The position numbers were made by a program, and so were the translations under genes. Positions 1 through 8,475 of a DNA stretch of 64,000 nt are shown here, in pieces. This stretch comes from [Scytonema hofmanni] UTEX 2349 (GTDB lineage Bacteria; Cyanobacteriota; Cyanobacteriia; Cyanobacteriales; Nostocaceae), in contig NZ_KK073768.1 in NCBI RefSeq assembly GCF_000582685.1, positions 4,505,901-4,569,900 of the forward strand, read 5' to 3'. Position 1 is the first letter of the stretch; every line of letters begins with the position of its first letter. Under the pieces are notes generated by a model, which worked only from the letters and a program-made list of their open reading frames with translations, had not been told where the DNA came from and searched no databases.

Positions 1-338
1 GCTAATTCAACGACTTTGGTGAAAGCGGCTGAATCGAGGATTGCAATTTGCGCTAACATTTTGCGATTGAGTTCAATGTTGGCTTTTTTGAGATTGCCAA
101 TTAACTGACTATAACTCAAACCGTGTAGCCGTGCAGCAGCGTTGATGCGGGTGATCCACAAACGACGAAAATCGCGTTTGCGGTTTTTGCGATCGCGATA
201 AGAACTCCGCAGCGCTTTCATCACTTGTTGATTAGCGGTTCTAAATAAAGTTGAGTGAGAACCACGAAAGCCTTTGGCTAGTTTGAGAATTTTTTTGCGG
301 CGTTTACGAGCTACGTTACCGCGTTTTACTCTTGTCAT
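1..338 (-). CDS. rplT: 50S ribosomal protein L20 (3' end cut by window edge)
   Basis: The minus strand opens with ATG at 338 and reads [20 protein letters not shown], a typical basic L20 N-terminus, followed by the conserved [19 protein letters not shown] stretch. L20 binds 23S rRNA early in large-subunit assembly. About 112 codons are visible and the reading frame runs off the left edge. Cyanobacterial L20 is usually near 117-118 residues, so only a few C-terminal residues are missing. It lies 19 bp after rpmI on the same strand, the normal rpmI-rplT order. Confidence 0.97.
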   Translation of the reverse strand, partial: MTRVKRGNVARKRRKKILKLAKGFRGSHSTLFRTANQQVMKALRSSYRDRKNRKRDFRRLWITRINAAARLHGLSYSQLIGNLKKANIELNRKMLAQIAILDSAAFTKVVEL

Positions 339-357
339 TGTTTAATTTTGGATTAAT

Positions 358-555
358 TTACAAATAGGGAAGCATTAAGCGGACATTTTCGGCATCGCTT
401 TCGTCTACAACTGCCATCTTAGACAAATTACGCTTTTTATTCGCAGTTTTGTGCTGTAGAAGGTGATTTTTGAAGGCTTTGCGACGCATGATTTTACCAG
501 TAGCGGTAACGCGGAATCGTTTCGCCGCAGCTTTCCGGGTTTTTAGTTTAGGCAT
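358..555 (-). CDS. rpmI: 50S ribosomal protein L35
   Basis: This 65-residue protein begins [20 protein letters not shown] and continues with [17 protein letters not shown], which is diagnostic of L35. The length is normal for the family. It is the first gene of the rpmI-rplT pair. infC, often linked in other bacteria, is not next to it here. No clear L20-binding autoregulatory structure could be assigned by eye in the short leader. Confidence 0.97.
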   Translation of the reverse strand: MPKLKTRKAAAKRFRVTATGKIMRRKAFKNHLLQHKTANKKRNLSKMAVVDESDAENVRLMLPYL

Positions 556-620
556 AAACTAACTTTAATTCGACACGATCCCTAATTATAAGCTAAAAGA
601 AATAAAAGCGCGGAGATTTT

Positions 621-815
621 ATGCTGACCACCAAGAAGCTGACTTTTGAGGAATTTCTCGCCGAGTACCCAGATGGCTATGGTATTTTTGAACTTGTGAA
701 TGGCGAGATTGTTCAAGTGGAAGCGACTAGAGCACATAGGAATGTAGCACGATATCTCATGTTTAATTTCAATGATGAAATTAGACGTTTGGGAATAGGA
801 AGAACCCCACCCTAA
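621..815 (+). pseudogene. Uma2-family (DUF820) gene fragment, N-terminal part only
   Basis: The 64 residues begin MLTTKKLTFEEFLAEYPDG and contain FELVNGEIVQV, the start of the Uma2 nuclease fold common in cyanobacteria. Full members are about 180-250 residues, so some three quarters is missing. The recognisable protein ends near residue 57, where the reading frame enters the palindromic repeat at 799-893, which supplies the last codons and the stop. It is most likely a dead remnant truncated at the repeat. Two further Uma2 genes occur in the window, one intact (20799-21533) and one truncated (47842-48003). Confidence 0.75.
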
Positions 816-893
816 CCCTCCCCGCTTGCGGGGAGGGAACCGGATTTTCCCCTAAGAGCTTGCGGGGAGGGGCTTCGCGGGGTGGGGTTCTTT
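799..893. repeat. Palindromic repeat with 12-bp terminal inverted arms
   Basis: Arms AGAACCCCACCC (801-812) and GGGTGGGGTTCT (880-891) are perfect inverted repeats. Between them lie two further G/C-rich pieces, CTCCCCGCTTGCGGGGAG and a second TTGCGGGGAGGGG. The element ends the Uma2 fragment at 621-815. It looks like a small non-coding dispersed element; no protein could fit inside. Confidence 0.75.
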
Positions 894-1156
894 CTATGCA
901 GCTTCACAAATAATTGGTATTAATACTAAATGAAATGTTTAATCATTTCAACAAATAACACTCTCATGATATTGACAAGTTTCTCCGTCTTGTGGAATGA
1001 AACAGCCCTGCTCTTTTAGGGTGAGGGCTTTTTCCCATTGCCCAACCTTAATTTTACCAACCTACTCAATGCAAAAATATCTGGCTGAGTTAGGAAACAC
1101 AACTGATAATAGGCTAGTCTGTTGTTCAACAGAAGGCTTAAGATTTTTTGTGTAAT

Positions 1157-2089
1157 ATGACTATCGACCATCGCCCCAGTAACTCTCAAAATAAGTTGCT
1201 CTGTTTTTCTCTCAAAGGCTTAAAAACTTATCACCGTGCAGCCAGTTTATTCATAGGCATGTTTGCTGCTTTCCCAGTCGTAGCATTGCCTGTAAATGCC
1301 CTGCAAGTAAAAGTTACGCCAACTAAACCCGATTTAGGCGATACCCTATCAGTAATAATTAATTTAGATAATCCGGCTAATGGTAGTAATCCCACGGTAA
1401 CTAGTGGAGAAAAAACTTACCCAGCATTTGAAATTGCCCCTAATCAATATCGTGCTTTTGTGCCGACAACACCATTAGAAAGTGCGGGAAATAGAACACT
1501 CCGGGTTTCTGGGGATGGTCAGGAACAAAACTTATCAGTGCCGGTGGGCGATCGCAAATTTCCCGTACAACGAATTAATTTACCACCTGGAAAAGCCGGA
1601 ATCGATGCCACAGAATACGAACTCAAGCGGGTAGCGGCTTTTAAAGCATTAATAACACCAGAAAAATATTGGAATGGTGCTTTTGTTAAGCCAAACGCCG
1701 GAAGAATTTCTACAATTTATGGTGTACGTCGCTACTATAATGGTAAATTTGCAAAGGACTATTATCATCGTGGTGTTGACTACGCTGGTGCAGCCGGTTC
1801 GCCCGTTGTAGCTCCAGCCGGTGGACGAGTAGCTTTAGTTGGTAGAGTATCCCAAGGTTTCCGCATTCACGGTAACGTAGTCGGGATTGACCACGGTCAA
1901 GGAGTAACTAGCATTTTTATGCACCTGAGTCGAATCAATGTTAAAGAAGGCGATATGGTGCAACCTGGTCAATTAATTGGTGCAGTCGGATCAACAGGCG
2001 CCTCCACCGGTCCACATTTACACTGGGGATTATATGTCAACGGGAAATCTGTTGACCCAACACCCTGGCGAACTCCTGGAGTTCAATAG
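1157..2089 (+). CDS. M23-family metallopeptidase (LytM domain), exported
   Basis: The protein is a probable periplasmic peptidoglycan endopeptidase of the LytM/M23 family. The C-terminal domain has the zinc and catalytic motifs: YHRGVDYAGAAG (HxxxD) and GPHLHWGLYVNG (HxH), with IFMHLS between them. The N-terminus has a hydrophobic stretch (LFIGMFAAFPVVALPVNA) fitting a signal peptide ending at ALPVNA. The middle holds a beta-rich region ahead of the peptidase domain. I chose the ATG at 1157; an in-frame TTG at 1148 would add three residues. It stands alone with a divergent upstream region. Substrate specificity cannot be read from sequence; it could also be a catalytically active amidase activator. 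Confidence 0.88.
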   Translation: MTIDHRPSNSQNKLLCFSLKGLKTYHRAASLFIGMFAAFPVVALPVNALQVKVTPTKPDLGDTLSVIINLDNPANGSNPTVTSGEKTYPAFEIAPNQYRAFVPTTPLESAGNRTLRVSGDGQEQNLSVPVGDRKFPVQRINLPPGKAGIDATEYELKRVAAFKALITPEKYWNGAFVKPNAGRISTIYGVRRYYNGKFAKDYYHRGVDYAGAAGSPVVAPAGGRVALVGRVSQGFRIHGNVVGIDHGQGVTSIFMHLSRINVKEGDMVQPGQLIGAVGSTGASTGPHLHWGLYVNGKSVDPTPWRTPGVQ

Positions 2090-2117
2090 CCCAAACGCGA
2101 TCGCCCTTATGTTGCCG

Positions 2118-2140
2118 AGGCATTTTTTGAAAAAATGCCT
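2118..2140 (+). terminator. Possible terminator hairpin after the M23 gene
   Basis: AGGCATTTTTT and AAAAAATGCCT form a perfect 11-bp inverted repeat around a single G, 30 bp after the M23 stop. The T-run lies inside the arm rather than after it, so the case for intrinsic termination is weak. Confidence 0.3.
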
Positions 2141-2332
2141 CCCTCGTTGGTTTGCAACGGGGCAACCGCACTTCGCGATCGCCCCTTGGCTTTATTGACG
2201 CACCAAGAAAAGCGATCGCCCATGTCTTTACGTAATATATTTATGCAATTTGTTTGCATTTTGCCAACAATTAGGCAAAATAAAATTGATTGATTTACTA
2301 CCGTCTCTACCTTGCCTGGTGGCGTAAAAATA

Positions 2333-2881
2333 ATGAGCCTTATGAGTAGTATTGAAAAAATTGTAGAACAATGTCTCCAGGATGGTTATCTCACACCAGC
2401 TATGGAAGCAGAAGTCGGGCGAATCTGTGATAACGCCAGCGAACTTTCAATTGAAGAGTACATGGCATTAGATAAGCTAATGGGAGCGCTATTGACTGGT
2501 GAGGTAGAGGCGGTACCTCGCAAAGAATTCATTAATGTTATGGAAGAATTGGTACTGACGGAGGCGATCGCTAGAATAGCAGAAATTGAAGCTACTAGCG
2601 AAAGTTCTCTTGAAGTCGGAGATATTGCCGCTTATGCTCTCAACCGTCTTCCTCCCCTATATGCAACCACAGAAGAAGGTGCTAGCTATCAACGCAAACG
2701 CGCTCACGCAGAACTTCAGCAATTAATTGCCCAGCAAATAGATGAGGCGATTTCCCGTTATTTGGATCGACCGAATTTCTTCCCAGAACGGCAAGCTCTA
2801 AGCAAAAATACTAGTAATGACATTCTGCAAGAAATCAGCACTTTACTTCAGGCATGTGCGCCTAACTTTGAACAAAAATAA
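2333..2881 (+). CDS. ComFB-domain protein
   Basis: The central segment VGDIAAYALNRLPPLYATTEEG matches the ComFB family signature (yaLNrLPPlYaTTe.G), followed by the usual helical tail with arginines and glutamines. The ComFB family is named after a Bacillus competence-operon protein, and some cyanobacterial members have been reported to bind cyclic dinucleotides. That role is family knowledge and is not shown here. About 182 residues from the ATG at 2333; ATG 2342 is an alternative, and an upstream TTG at 2312 is less likely. The N-terminal 80 residues are acidic and helical. No neighbouring competence genes are present. Confidence 0.75.
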   Translation: MSLMSSIEKIVEQCLQDGYLTPAMEAEVGRICDNASELSIEEYMALDKLMGALLTGEVEAVPRKEFINVMEELVLTEAIARIAEIEATSESSLEVGDIAAYALNRLPPLYATTEEGASYQRKRAHAELQQLIAQQIDEAISRYLDRPNFFPERQALSKNTSNDILQEISTLLQACAPNFEQK

Positions 2882-2882
2882 T

Positions 2883-2956
2883 AGTCAAGAGTCAACAGTC
2901 CAAAGTTAATAATCCAAAGTCAATAGTCAACAGTCCATTAGCTATTGACTATTGAC
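2883..2956. repeat. Short heptamer-like repeats (AGTCAAN/ATTGACT)
   Basis: Repeated 7-bp units such as AGTCAAC, AGTCCAAAG, AGTCAAT and then the complement ATTGACT fill the gap between the ComFB gene and the convergent L,D-transpeptidase gene. Similar units recur at about 51719-51735 and 53084-53112. They resemble the short tandemly repeated sequences known from filamentous cyanobacteria. Confidence 0.6.
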
Positions 2957-2966
2957 TCTAAACTGA

Positions 2967-3698
2967 TTATTGCCGTACTATCACAGTTGTCCCCAAACCC
3001 ACCTGCTTGTATAGCATTCGCACATCAGGATTACGCATTCTTAAGCACCCGTGAGATATGGCAGTTCCGATCACCTCAACATCTGGTGTGCCGTGAAAAC
3101 CAATTTGATTGCGTCCATCTGACCAAAAACCAATCCATCTATCTCCCAAAGGGCTATTAGTTCCTGCCGCAAACACTTTGCCTGTAATCGGGTGACGCCA
3201 CGCGGGATAGTGTAGCATATGCATCACTTGGAAAGAACCTGTGGGTGTTTCCCAACCCTTTTTACCAATAGCAATTGGGTAGCTGGCTATCACTTCATCT
3301 TGAGCATAAACATAGGTACGGCGATCGCTTAAATCTACGACTACTTGCGATTTGGTAGCGACGCTATTAGCTGATTTTGGTTTTGCGATTTGCGCTAAAA
3401 AGAACTTTGGCTTTTTTGCTTCCTCTACCACCAGCCGATTATTTTTTGCTAACTGCGCTTCCCTAGTTACATTTTTTTCCACTTTTCCCGACTTAGCAGC
3501 AGGGATTGAAGTCAACGTAGAGGCATTGGCTGCGGATGAAGCTATTGTCGGATCTCCTTGCAACCTAGTAGAGGCTGACTCCTGAGATTCCCGTTCTCCT
3601 GCAATCATGCCCCAATGCATAGCCAGAGATAAAATTGCTGTGCCAAAACAGAACAACATGACTATACGAGCTACAGATTCATTTCTTCCCATCGTCAT
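2967..3698 (-). CDS. L,D-transpeptidase (YkuD domain)
   Basis: The C-terminal domain has the YkuD signature: IGFHGTPDVEVIGTAISHG followed by CLRMRNPDVRMLY, containing catalytic His and Cys of the HGT...SHGCLR motif, preceded by TPTGSFQV. These enzymes form 3-3 cross-links in peptidoglycan or attach proteins to it. From the ATG at 3698 the protein has about 243 residues. It starts MTMGRNESVAR and then has one membrane anchor (IVMLFCFGTAILSLAMHWGM), so it is probably a periplasmic enzyme tethered by its N-terminus, with an Ala/Lys-rich linker before the catalytic domain. Upstream codons to 3788 are open but not convincing. It is convergent with the ComFB gene. Confidence 0.88.
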   Translation of the reverse strand: MTMGRNESVARIVMLFCFGTAILSLAMHWGMIAGERESQESASTRLQGDPTIASSAANASTLTSIPAAKSGKVEKNVTREAQLAKNNRLVVEEAKKPKFFLAQIAKPKSANSVATKSQVVVDLSDRRTYVYAQDEVIASYPIAIGKKGWETPTGSFQVMHMLHYPAWRHPITGKVFAAGTNSPLGDRWIGFWSDGRNQIGFHGTPDVEVIGTAISHGCLRMRNPDVRMLYKQVGLGTTVIVRQ

Positions 3699-3899
3699 CG
3701 CATTTATTCTTTCTGCTTTCTGAACAGTTATGAAAAATTCACAAATAATTATCCGTTTCCTTATGAATATCCCAACACCAGTGGGCAAACTAGGGCTATG
3801 TCAGATATTCCAGCAGAAAAATTTTGGTGAAAAACCTCGTTTTCAGGAACTCTGGAACTATAGTAATCAATCATTAATGGTGTGGGTGAGAGAAAAATC

Positions 3900-4216
3900 A
3901 TGTTTGAAAAATTATTGCTAGCGGTCACAATTACATTTTCCCTTAATTTCTTTTTACAAGTTCGCGTACCTGCTCAAATTAATGCTGATACTAGTTATCA
4001 GGTACATACACAAACTCCACTAACGATTTTGGCAACGAAGCTGAAAAAATAACAGTCATAGTAGCTACAGCAGCTGAAAATGGCAAGATAAAGAAAGAAT
4101 AAGCACACAAAGGAGAGAAAATAGAAAATGCCTTCTTGTCTGCGGACACTTGGCGACAAGGGCGGGAAATAAGTGAAGTTCTCAGACCTGAAGACAATCC
4201 GCCCTTTTTTATTTAA
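3900..4216 (+). pseudogene. Possible broken small secreted-protein gene
   Basis: An ATG at 3900 opens a 50-codon frame (MFEKLLLAVTITFSLNFFLQ) that looks like a signal peptide ending near VPAQINA and stops at 4052. From about 3995 a second frame reads NEAEKITVIVATAAENGKI to a stop at 4102. After that stop the same frame reads ADTWRQGREISEVLRPEDN to 4216. The three pieces together look like one small exported protein broken by a frameshift and a stop. Alternatively only the 50-residue peptide is real and the rest is leader or terminator DNA. No family was recognised. Confidence 0.3.
4158..4210 (+). terminator. Terminator-like hairpin with T-run
   Basis: AAGGGCGG (4158-4165) pairs with CCGCCCTT (4199-4206) across a 33-nt loop and is followed by a run of T. 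It would end transcription of the small frame starting at 3900. Confidence 0.5.
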
Positions 4217-4824
4217 CCTTTTCTACAAAATTGTCAACTTACTAAAGTTTTCCTTTTACCATCTAATTCACGGACTTTTTTTCTAATCTTTTCTAATAAA
4301 TTGTCAACCGTAGATGGTCAGTTTTGAATATTGCACATGGCTAAGTAACATTGCTGTGCAACTTGCCAGTGAAAGATAAGAGATAAAAAAACGGCTATCC
4401 CAACGATAACAACAATAATTATAATTTGATTTTGCCCTAAATGTAGTTATAAAATATAATTGCAAAAAAATATATATAAATATTTTTTTCATATCTATCA
4501 AAAGATAATATCTTAATAATTTAAATCACAATAACCTTTGCCCTATAAGAGATTATCCAACTTATAACTAATTTTTATGTGAGAGAACTTCCTTAATTAT
4601 CTTACAGCTTGTTGCCTCAAAGGAATTATCCACAAAAGAAGTAGCAGAGCGTATACAACCAAATAAATTTCAGCAGCATTTTTGATTATAAGTGACAAAA
4701 AAATGCTTTGATTAGCATTGTGTGTTCATAATAGTTTACTATTGTTACAGTCATAAATCCGTCACTCACCAGAGGAACTTCTTACTGATTAGCAGGTCTA
4801 ATAGATAGGGATGTTCTAGAGTCA
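4217..4824. other. AT-rich leader region upstream of sigG; a 22-bp direct repeat
   Basis: No gene was found. Two near-identical 22-mers occur 70 bp apart at 4218-4239 and 4288-4309 (CTTTTCTACAAAATTGTCAA and CTTTTCTAATAAATTGTCAA). The region is strongly AT-rich and ends in the sigG leader. A promoter for sigG must lie here but I could not pick one with confidence. Confidence 0.4.
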
Positions 4825-4833
4825 GTGCGTTCT

Positions 4834-5490
4834 ATGAGTCAATCGATTCCTGTATCCTGGTCAACGGTTGATGCGAGGCTTCCAGAAGCGTCAGTGCAAG
4901 TTGACAAACTCTCTAATCACGATTTAATTTTGCGCTGTCAAACTGGACTGCGCCCAGATCGTGTCGCGTTTGCAGAACTTATGCGTCGCTTTCAGACTCA
5001 AGTTGATAGGGTTTTATATCACCTCGCTCCTGATTGGGCTGACAGAGCTGATTTGGCTCAGGAAGTTTGGATTCGAGTATATCGGAATGTTAACCGATTG
5101 CAAGAGCCAGCTAAGTTCCGGGGCTGGTTAAGCCGTATTGCGACGAACTTGTTTTACGATGAGTTACGCAAACGTAAGCGTGTTGTTAGTCCCTTATCCC
5201 TTGATGCTCCCCGTACCTTAGAAGACGGTGAGATGGATTGGGAAATAGCTGGAGATACACCAGGACCAGAAGAAGAGCTAACAACGAGAGAATTTTACGA
5301 GCAATTGCGCTCCGCGATCGCCGATTTACCTGAAGTATTCCGCACTACAATTGTTCTGAGAGAAATCGAAGGAATGGCATATGAAGAAATTGCCGAAATC
5401 ACTGGTGTTTCCTTGGGAACAGTTAAATCGAGAATAGCCAGAGCTAGATCCAGATTGCAAACTCAATTGCAGAATTATTTAGATTCGTAA
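4834..5490 (+). CDS. sigG: ECF-type RNA polymerase sigma factor, SigG-like
   Basis: Region 2 is visible as DRADLAQEVWIRVYRNVNRL and FRGWLSRIATNLFYDELRK. Region 4 is visible as LPEVFRTTIVLREIEGMAYE and then EEIAEITGVSLGTVKSRIAR, the helix-turn-helix that contacts the -35 box. The 30-residue N-terminal extension (PVSWSTVDARLPEASVQVDK) is typical of the cyanobacterial SigG group. The ATG at 4834 is preferred over the GTG at 4825. The next gene encodes a membrane protein with a cytoplasmic N-terminal anti-sigma-like segment, so the pair probably forms an envelope-stress switch, as in other cyanobacteria (family knowledge). Confidence 0.88.
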   Translation: MSQSIPVSWSTVDARLPEASVQVDKLSNHDLILRCQTGLRPDRVAFAELMRRFQTQVDRVLYHLAPDWADRADLAQEVWIRVYRNVNRLQEPAKFRGWLSRIATNLFYDELRKRKRVVSPLSLDAPRTLEDGEMDWEIAGDTPGPEEELTTREFYEQLRSAIADLPEVFRTTIVLREIEGMAYEEIAEITGVSLGTVKSRIARARSRLQTQLQNYLDS

Positions 5491-5656
5491 CTAATGTCAA
5501 TCTATCCTGTCTCTGCTACAATGGCAGAATTTAAGGGTTGATTTCCATAAAATTTAAAATAATTGTAGAGTGCTTCTGCCGCCAGGAGAAAAATTGATTA
5601 ATTTCTCATCCCTGTCCGCTCGTTTAACCCGTGTTGGAATTGGTAATAATGTTAAG

Positions 5657-6271
5657 ATGACTACTGATTCTCAGTTTTCCCCTCGCTCCGATTTGCCAGC
5701 TAATTTTGATGTGCAAATACAGGGAGTTAAACAAACCAATGAATCTACGGGTGCTATGGATATGGTGAAGCGCGATCGCTTCGAGTTATTAAGTGCTTAC
5801 CTCGATGGTGAAGTGACAGCTGCCGAACGTAAGCAAGTTGAACAATGGCTGGCAAATGATGCCTCAGTAAAACTATTGTATGCTCGACTGTTAAAGCTAC
5901 GGCAAGGGGTGCGGAATCTTCCGGTACCACAGCCACTACAGCCAATAGAACAAACAGTCCAGCAAGTAATGGCTTCTTTACGTCGCCGTTCCCGGCTAGT
6001 CTGGGTATGTGGAGGTACCGCCGTCGCAGCTTGCGTCATTGGTGCGGTTTCTGGCTGGCTACCAGGTGGAGATTCTAGTATACCTCAAATGGCTCAAAAA
6101 CCTTCAATCGAACCGACACAACAGACGCCCTCGCCTGTAGCCGCTTCGCCACTGATGGTTGCCATTAATACTCCTGTCTTTCCCATTCCCAAAACAGCAG
6201 AATCCTCTCCGAAAAATTCAGTTGATCGGGTTGCACCTCAACCAGAAAATACTGAACAGGAACTAAATTAA
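5657..6271 (+). CDS. Membrane-anchored anti-sigma factor, partner of SigG
   Basis: The cytoplasmic N-terminal part contains DRFELLSAYLDGEVTAAERK and QVEQWLANDASVKLLYARL, the pattern of an anti-sigma domain (short helices with a YLDGE turn). It is followed by one membrane helix (LVWVCGGTAVAACVIGAVSG) and a Pro/Ser/Gln-rich periplasmic tail. The start is set at ATG 5657 (MTTDSQFSPRSDLP); an upstream GTG at 5570 is open but reads poorly. It lies 166 bp after sigG on the same strand and is probably co-transcribed. The expected role is to hold SigG at the membrane until an envelope signal triggers release. No zinc-binding HxxxCxxC motif is visible. Confidence 0.75.
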   Translation: MTTDSQFSPRSDLPANFDVQIQGVKQTNESTGAMDMVKRDRFELLSAYLDGEVTAAERKQVEQWLANDASVKLLYARLLKLRQGVRNLPVPQPLQPIEQTVQQVMASLRRRSRLVWVCGGTAVAACVIGAVSGWLPGGDSSIPQMAQKPSIEPTQQTPSPVAASPLMVAINTPVFPIPKTAESSPKNSVDRVAPQPENTEQELN

Positions 6272-6286
6272 TTGCGGAGTTAATTG

Positions 6287-6730
6287 TTAATTCCGCTCTT
6301 GATGAAGGGACAACGAATGCTCAACTGTTAAGCCGCAGCCACTCCACCAGCCATCGCGCTGTTGTCGGCTGCCTTTTAGTTGACTAACCTGGTTTGGTGT
6401 CATTAAATAGACCCAAGACATACCAAGCGATCGCCCTTCTAGATCGTATATTTCAACTTCTTGTCGATTATAAAGGTTTTGCGACATTTGTCTGGAGGGC
6501 TGGTAATCTTCTAGGATATCTAGGTTATTTAAAACCTTTGAATCAACAAATGTTAGTAAATATCCGTAAACAAGGCTATCTCCTAGCGTCATTGCTGGAT
6601 AGCCCATCGGCAAAGCAAACAGTTTCCCAAAAGTGTAAGCCTTCTTCGCATCTACCACCTGAAAAGCACAGTATCTTTGATAATTTGCTTCACCTGGTTT
6701 AAGCGTGCCGTAAACAAAGACTTTTAGCAT
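6287..6730 (-). CDS. Gamma-glutamylcyclotransferase-fold protein (AIG2/YtfP-like)
   Basis: The N-terminus MLKVFVYGTLKPGEANYQRY carries the family hallmark VYGTLKPG that forms the substrate loop. An acidic residue in LDILEDYQPS is a candidate for the catalytic Glu of the family. The length, 147 residues, is typical. Members release 5-oxoproline from gamma-glutamyl amines or have unknown roles, so the substrate is open. The ATG at 6730 is preferred over the TTG one codon upstream. It converges on the anti-sigma factor gene with only 15 bp between stops. Confidence 0.8.
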   Translation of the reverse strand: MLKVFVYGTLKPGEANYQRYCAFQVVDAKKAYTFGKLFALPMGYPAMTLGDSLVYGYLLTFVDSKVLNNLDILEDYQPSRQMSQNLYNRQEVEIYDLEGRSLGMSWVYLMTPNQVSQLKGSRQQRDGWWSGCGLTVEHSLSLHQERN

Positions 6731-6891
6731 CAAAAATCCTCAATATTAATATTCTGGTCTTTTATTGTTTGTATATCTTCACTCATGCGATCGCTCGATT
6801 TTTTTCTGTTTATCTTTTGGCAAAGAACAAGAGTAATTTTTGATTAATAGTTCTTTGCCTTTAGCAGCATTTTTTTGTTTATAATTACTGA

Positions 6892-7233
6892 TTATTCACT
6901 TTCCCACTCACCTTCTTCTCTATCCTCATTTAATTTTTTTTCTAAATAATAAAGAGAATATTTTTCAGAAAGAAAGTCATACGTAATCCTTGCCCAATCT
7001 TCAATTTCTGCCAACGAACCGTACCAAATCAGATTTTCTAGTCTAGGATCGCTATCTTCAATATTAAAATATGAAAGAATAGCATTCAAGTTATTAATAC
7101 ATGAAGAACAATTTGTAATTTTACACATTGCCTTTATGTAAAACGAAAACATTTCTAAATCTTCGGATGGGCTAAAAGCCTTCTCTATAATTATCTGAAA
7201 ATTATAATTTATTCCAGAAATTGTATAATTCAT
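6892..7233 (-). CDS. Hypothetical protein, last gene of the restriction-type cassette
   Basis: The 113-residue product begins MNYTISGINYNFQ, has CKITNCSSCINNLN and an acidic C-terminus (EDREEGEWESE). No family was recognised. Its start overlaps the end of the predicted endonuclease gene by 4 bp, so the two are translationally coupled. The cassette is visibly more AT-rich than its neighbours, suggesting horizontal transfer. A small immunity, control or specificity partner of the nuclease is possible but unproven. Confidence 0.6.
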   Translation of the reverse strand: MNYTISGINYNFQIIIEKAFSPSEDLEMFSFYIKAMCKITNCSSCINNLNAILSYFNIEDSDPRLENLIWYGSLAEIEDWARITYDFLSEKYSLYYLEKKLNEDREEGEWESE

Positions 7234-8138
7234 TTTATATTGCTTAGATACTCTCTTTCAAACTCTTCGTAAGCAATTCTTAAAATTTTTTCTCTATCCT
7301 CTACATCTTCAAATTGGTCTGCTAATTTTAAAATTTCATTTTTATTAATTGATTGGACTTTCATATTAATTAAATAATTTTTAATTTCTTTAGAAATATC
7401 ATCAATTATCAAAATTACGTTCCCATCACTCAATCTCTCTTTGTTAAAATTCATCTTTAATTCTTCATAAATGTTATCAGCAGTATCATAACTATATACT
7501 TTAAGTTTTTTTATTTGGTAAACAACGCCAAAATTTGTAGAAATATCTATCCCTCCATCGTTTGCAGAAGTGCGAGTATCGCGGTAAATTTTACAAGCAA
7601 ACTTTTCTAGATGAACTTTGATTATGGCAAAACTAAATATTTCAAAATTTGTGGGATTTATTTCGATCTGAACTTTAATTAAGTTAATAAAATCAATTTG
7701 ATTTACAGCTAACTCATGTCTGTACTCATAGTTGAGCAGTTGAGGAATCAAACCTAATTTATCGGTAATATACTGATTGATTTTTTCGGGAATCCAAGAG
7801 ATAAGCATCTCAGCATTTGTGCTATATGCTGGGAGTAGCTCATAACATTTATTATCAATTGCTTTGACTACACCATACTTTGGTAAATTTCGAGAAGGAT
7901 AAGCATCGTAATACTTTCCTCCAATATGTAAATTATGTTGTAAGTAAGCTTGCATATATTTCACAGCTTTTACATAACAAATCCTAATTTCTTTATCGGA
8001 AAATTGATATTGTTTTGTTTCATAATAAGCTTGGACTAATCCAAGAGTAATTATTGGAAAAATAACTTTTGTTTGAGAAAACTTGAGCATTCGCTCAATA
8101 TTATTTCTACAAAATTCCATAGAGTCATTGATTATCAT
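7230..8138 (-). CDS. Predicted PD-(D/E)XK restriction endonuclease, possibly HaeII-like
   Basis: The C-terminal half contains RDTRTSANDGGIDISTNFG followed by VVYQIKKL. This has the arrangement D...(10-15 residues)...QxK of a PD-(D/E)XK nuclease core and resembles what I recall of HaeII-family type II enzymes (RGCGCY cutters). The subfamily call is tentative. The protein has 302 residues and the N-terminal 170 residues are helical with no recognised domain. Its start overlaps the upstream 62-codon gene and its end overlaps the downstream gene, giving a tight three-gene operon. No DNA methyltransferase is present nearby, which is unusual for a type II enzyme. Confidence 0.6.
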   Translation of the reverse strand: MIINDSMEFCRNNIERMLKFSQTKVIFPIITLGLVQAYYETKQYQFSDKEIRICYVKAVKYMQAYLQHNLHIGGKYYDAYPSRNLPKYGVVKAIDNKCYELLPAYSTNAEMLISWIPEKINQYITDKLGLIPQLLNYEYRHELAVNQIDFINLIKVQIEINPTNFEIFSFAIIKVHLEKFACKIYRDTRTSANDGGIDISTNFGVVYQIKKLKVYSYDTADNIYEELKMNFNKERLSDGNVILIIDDISKEIKNYLINMKVQSINKNEILKLADQFEDVEDREKILRIAYEEFEREYLSNIK

Positions 8139-8323
8139 TCGTAATTATTAAATGTTTGACACCATAATGCAATATTATTTTGCAAAGAATCTAAAGTTAT
8201 TATTCCAAATGGTTTAACATGATTAATATTAAAATTAATTATCTCATAAATCTCAATTTTAGGTATGAGAACAGGTGTATAAACAATATCTCTAATAAAA
8301 CCAGTAAAACTAAGTATTTCCAT
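8135..8323 (-). CDS. Hypothetical 62-residue protein, first gene of the cassette
   Basis: It begins MEILSFTGFIRDIVYTPVL and ends QNNIALWCQTFNNYE. It overlaps the endonuclease start by 4 bp, which favours a real coupled gene. No family was recognised. It may be the remnant of a longer gene, for instance a lost modification subunit, or a small accessory factor. Confidence 0.45.
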   Translation of the reverse strand: MEILSFTGFIRDIVYTPVLIPKIEIYEIINFNINHVKPFGIITLDSLQNNIALWCQTFNNYE

Positions 8324-8475
8324 AAGTCGTCATAATCAGGGCTGGTGCAATATCTGAATTAGAGAAAATGCTGTTTGTTTTCACTGTTATTGAGCGTACC
8401 CAAAGCTGCTGATTCTAGCTTGCTGGATTGATGTTATACAAGGCTACAGTAATGCAGATAAGCTAGGCGATCGCT

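Noticed and set aside
1004..1033. Hairpin AGCCCT...AGGGCT followed by TTTT
   Set aside because: A 6-bp stem with a 14-nt loop and no gene upstream on that strand; too weak to annotate as a terminator.
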